From: Clostridium sp. 28_12
GTDB taxonomy: Bacteria > Bacillota > Clostridia > TANB77 > CAG-508
Direction of reading: 5' to 3'
DNA length: 37,228 nt
Assembly: GCA_001916055.1 (NCBI GenBank)
Contig: MNRR01000024.1
Location: forward strand, 16,257-53,484
Part shown: positions 33,100 to 37,228 of the stretch, in pieces
How positions within the stretch are numbered: position 1 is the stretch's first letter
Layout: each line of letters starts with the position of its first letter
Notes under the pieces: model-generated
The model's database searches: none
What the model saw: the letters and a program-made list of their open reading frames with translations, nothing else
Told to the model about the DNA's origin: nothing
Made by a program: the position numbers and the translations under genes

Positions 33100-36000
33100 A
33101 TGGGGAATTTAACAAATGCTCAGAAATCAATCTGGGTTACAGAACAGTACTATATGGGAAGTAGTATAAATAATATATGTGGTACTGCAACAATACAAGA
33201 AAAAGTTGACTTCGAAAAACTAGAAGAGGCCATAAGAATTGTATGTCAAAAACATGACAATTTTTGGCTAAAAGTAAAAGTAGAAAATGGGGAAGTAAAA
33301 CAAATTCTATCTGAAAGAGAACAAATTCAGGTAGATATTATTAATATCGCAGATAAAAATGATTTAGAAAAAGAACGAGAGAAAATTGTAAGAACAGCAT
33401 TTCAATTAGAAAATTCAAGATTATTTAATTTTTATATCTTTAGATTTGCAGATGGAAAAGGGGCCTTTATGCTCAATATACATCATCTGATTTCAGACGC
33501 ATGGACACTTGCGCTTATTTGTAATGAAATTATCAAAACATATTCAGCATTAAAACAAAATCAAGAAATCGAAACAAAGGCTATATACTCTTATATAGAC
33601 TATATTAAATCAGAACAAGAATACCAAAAAAGTGAAAAATTTAACAAGGATAAACAATATTGGTTAGAAAGATTCAAAACTATACCAGAAGTAGCAACAA
33701 TTCCTGGGAGTGTAAAAGAAAACAATACGAAATAAGTGAAAATGAAGTAAAAAAAATAAAACAATATTGTAAAGAAAATAAAATATCATTATATAATTTT
33801 TTTATGGCTATTTATGCAATATATATAGGAGAAATTTCTAATTTAGATGAGTTTGTTATTGGAACACCAATTTTAAATAGAACTAATTTTAAAGAAAAAA
33901 ATGCTGCTGGAATGTTTATAAATATGGCACCATTTAAAATAAATATTGATGAAAAAAAAGAATTCAAAACGTTTGTAAAGGAAATAGCAAAAGATTCAAT
34001 AGATATGCTAAAACATCAAAAATATTCATATCAATGTCTATTAGAAGAATTAAGAAAAAGAGATAACAATGTTCCCAACTTATATAATATTTTGTTATCG
34101 TATCAGATAACAAATGCTCATCAAAGCGCAGATGATGTAGAATATGAAACAGAATGGACATTTAATGGATGTTGTGCAGACAATATTGATATTCAAATAT
34201 ACGATTTAAATGATACTGGAAGTTTAAACATTTCATATGATTATAAAACAAGTATATATCATACAAAAGATATCGAGAAGATACATGAAAGAATATTAAA
34301 TATAATTAAGCATGTAATAAAAAAAGAAGAAATTAATATAAGTGAAATTCAAGTTATTACCGAGACTGAACAAAAAAAGTTGTTAGAAGACTTCAACAAT
34401 ACAGGACTTGAATATGATAAAAATATTCCAATAATAAAATATTTTGAAGAACAGGCAAAGAAAACACCAAACACACCAGCTATAATTTTTGAAAATAAAA
34501 AGATGAATTATAAAGAATTAAATGAAAAAGCTAATAGCTTGGCATATGAATTGAGAAGAAATGGTGTAACAAACAACACAATAGTAGGAATTCTACAAGA
34601 ACGTTCATTTGAAATGCTAATAGCGATTGTTGCAGTTTTAAAATCAGGAGGAAGCTATATTCCAATAGCACCAGACTATCCAAATGAAAGAATCGAATAC
34701 ATGCTAAAAGATAGTAGTGCAAGTATACTATTAACAAATGAAACTCACAGAATAAACACTAATAAAAAAATAATAGACATCTCATTAAAAAATAGCAGAA
34801 TTTATAATGAATACAAAGAAAACTTAAAGAATATATCAAAACCAGAAGATTTATCTTATTTAATATACACATCAGGTTCAACAGGAACACCCAAAGGAGT
34901 AATGCTAAAACAACAAAACTTAAGCAATTTTTATAATTCGATGAAATGTAAAATAGAATATTTAAATGATAGCAAACGTCATAAAATTCTTTCAATAACG
35001 ACAGTTTCATTTGATATATTTGCATTTGAGACATTAATGTCGCTTACAAGAGGATTAACAGTATATTTAACAAATGAAAATGAACAGAAAATCACTTCAA
35101 AAATTGAAAAAATAATAAAACGAAATAAAATAGAAATAATGCAGACAACACCATCTGTAATGAAATTTCATTTGGAAAATTTGAATAATAAAGAGAGTTT
35201 AAAAAGTTTAAAATATATTATACTTGCAGGTGAGCCATTACCCAAAACGTTGGTTGATAAAATAAAAGCAATAATCCCAGGTATACAGGTGTTTAATGGA
35301 TATGGACCATCAGAAACAACAATATTTTCTACATTTGCAAATGTTACAGAGCAAAAAGAAATAACAATAGGAAAGCCAATAAATAACACACAAATATATA
35401 TACTAAATAAAAACAAGAAACTTATGCCACAAGGAACAATTGGAGAATTATATATATCAGGAGACGGAATTGGAAAAGGATATATAAACAAAGAAAAACA
35501 AACACAAGAAAACTTTATACAAAATCCATTTAATACAGAAAAAATAATGTATAAAGTAGGAGACCTAGGAACATATAATGAAAATGGAGAAATTATGTGT
35601 TATGGAAGAATTGACAATCAAGTAAAAATTAGAGGATTAAGAATAGAATTGACAGAGATTGAAAAACAAATGCAAGAAATTTACAATATTCATGATTGTG
35701 TAGTAGAAAAAAAACAAGTAAACGGAAAAGATGCATTATGTGCATATTATGTTGAAAATGGACCTGTTGACAAAAATAGTTTAAGAATAATACTACATAC
35801 AAAATTACCAGAATATATGGTGCCTCAATATTTTGTAAAATTAGAAAAAATTCCACATACACCAAATGGAAAGATTGATAGAAAAGCACTTCCAATGCCT
35901 GATATTAAAGAGGCAGAGGTAGTTATGGTAAAGCCAAGAAATGAAACTGATAAAAAACTTGTAAGGATAATAGAAAGGCTATTACCAATTTCAAAAGTAA

Positions 36001-37228
36001 GTATAGAAGATACTTTATTAGAACTTGGAGGAGATTCGTTAACTGCAATAACATTATCAACAAAAATAATCTCAAAATTTAATGTACAAATAAATATTAA
36101 AGACATATTATCAAATTACACAATTAAAGATATGTCAGATTATATACAAGAAAATCAGTCAAAATACGGAAAAAGAGTGAAAATAGAAAGAATAAAAGAA
36201 CAACCAACATATCCGTTATCATCTGCACAAAAAAGAATATATTATAATGCCAAAATGATAGGTAATGATAATGTTGTATATAACATGCCGGGTGGAATAA
36301 TTGTAGATGAAATATTAGACATAGAAAAAATAAAAAAAGTATTTAATAAAATAATTGAAAGACATGAAATACTTAGAACAAAATTTGTTGTAGAAAATGA
36401 TGAAATTGTACAAAAGGTATGTAAGAATATAGATTTTGAAATACCTGTTTATTATAATACAACAGAGGAAATAAATGAAATAATTAAAAAGTTTTCAAAA
36501 CCATTTAAATTAGAAGGTGAACTTTTAATAAGGGCAGAAGTACATTTTATAGACGATAAATGCACAATGCTATTAGTAGATTCACATCATATTATTATGG
36601 ATGGAATGTCATTAAATAACTTAATTATAGAATTTAATAGATTATATAATGGAGATGAATTGAAAAGACTTCCTATACAATATAGAGATTATTCAGTTTG
36701 GGAAAATGAATATAACAAAAGTGAAGATTTGAAATTAAATGAGGATTATTGGGTTAATAAATTTAAAGATTGTGAATTTACACAATTAAACTTGCCATAT
36801 GATTACAAACTTTCAGCAAATAGAAGTTATAAAGGTAATAGAATAGCAAATGTAATAGATGAAAAACAATTTAGAAAAATAGAAAGATATGCTAAAAAGA
36901 TAGGAGCATCACCATATATGTTCTTTATAACCGCATTTTTAGTACTATTATATAAATATACAGGACAAGAAGAAATAACTTTAGGAAGTCCAATTGCCAA
37001 TAGAGATAGAAATGAAACTAAAAGAATGATGGGAATGCTTGTAAATAATATTGTTGTAAAAGGTAATATTAATGAAAATGAAACATTTAAAGTATTTTTA
37101 GATGAAGTAAAAGAACAAGTTTTAAACGACTTATCATATCAGCCATATCCATTTGATATGTTAATAAAAAAAATTGGAATAAAAACAGATAATTCAAGAA
37201 ATCCATTATTTGACGTAATGTTTACATA
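33100..37228 (+). pseudogene. Nonribosomal peptide synthetase C-A-PCP-C, with an early frameshift; 3' end outside the window
   Basis: The first condensation domain starts at 33100 (MGNLTNAQKSIWVTEQYY; a 33088 ATG is also possible), carries HHLISDA (variant of HHxxxDG), and runs into a stop at 33735. Codons from about 33705 continue the same domain in another frame (KRKQYEISENEVKKIKQYC, then FVIGTPILNR) and stay open to the window end. Next: an adenylation domain with A3 YTSGSTGTPKG, A4 SFDIFAFE, A5 NGYGPSETT, YKVGDLG, GRIDNQVKIRG and A10 NGKIDRKAL; a carrier domain with phosphopantetheine Ser in LGGDSLTA; and a second condensation domain with SHHIIMDGMS. A tentative specificity code from the A domain is D-I-F-Q-I-A-G-I-F, which I cannot assign to an amino acid. 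It is either a real one-base loss (or two-base gain) near 33705-33730 or a sequence error; downstream motifs look under selection. Confidence 0.88.

Overview
This is a low-GC (about 30 percent by eye), gene-dense stretch of a Gram-positive chromosome. The organism looks like a spore-forming member of the Clostridia (Bacillota). The reasons are strong AGGAGG-type ribosome sites, TTGACA/TATAAT promoters, CIRCE operators before groESL and hsp20, a ClpE-type chaperone, a BofC-like protein, SpoVK-type AAA modules and CCA-encoding tRNA genes. I cannot name a genus; a gut anaerobe is a guess from general resemblance.

Layout. 1-1.9 kb: end of a surface-polysaccharide cluster (partial glycosyltransferase, polysaccharide pyruvyl transferase). 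1.9-9.2 kb: secreted SH3/NlpC-P60 wall hydrolase, a frameshifted comEC, a BofC-like protein and a P-type Ca2+ ATPase with a strong terminator. 9.2-12.5 kb is accessory: a decayed small-protein gene, a minus-strand radical SAM/SPASM gene coupled to a tiny membrane protein with three tandem hexapeptides, a dinD remnant, a very likely type I toxin-antitoxin locus, a 111-bp tRNA-like repeat and tRNA-Leu(CAA). 12.6-21.2 kb is mostly housekeeping and stress: clpE-pgsA, CIRCE-controlled hsp20, pyrG behind a leader terminator, an orphan minus-strand gene and CIRCE-groES-groEL. 21.2-28.3 kb is accessory again: a membrane protein, a two-gene unit of unknown function, the remnant of an HTH regulator, a 1304-residue protein joining SpoVK-like AAA modules to an FtsH-type M41 protease, a half tRNA-Arg and an intact tRNA-Arg(ACG). 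28.5-33 kb: DUF2207 membrane protein, a 26-residue-repeat protein with a second intact member of the small-protein family, and an HtrA protease. 33-37.2 kb: start of a nonribosomal peptide synthetase (C-A-PCP-C) with an early frameshift, running off the window.

Themes. The protein-quality genes (clpE, hsp20, groESL, htrA, the AAA-M41 fusion) cluster loosely. One uncharacterised small-protein family occurs three times (9.2, 21.9 and 31.3 kb), once decayed and twice beside a different larger partner. The best candidates for undescribed biology are the AAA-AAA-M41 fusion, the radical SAM/hexapeptide pair and the convergent toxin/antisense locus. Two large genes (comEC, the synthetase) carry single frameshifts that could be real or sequence errors.
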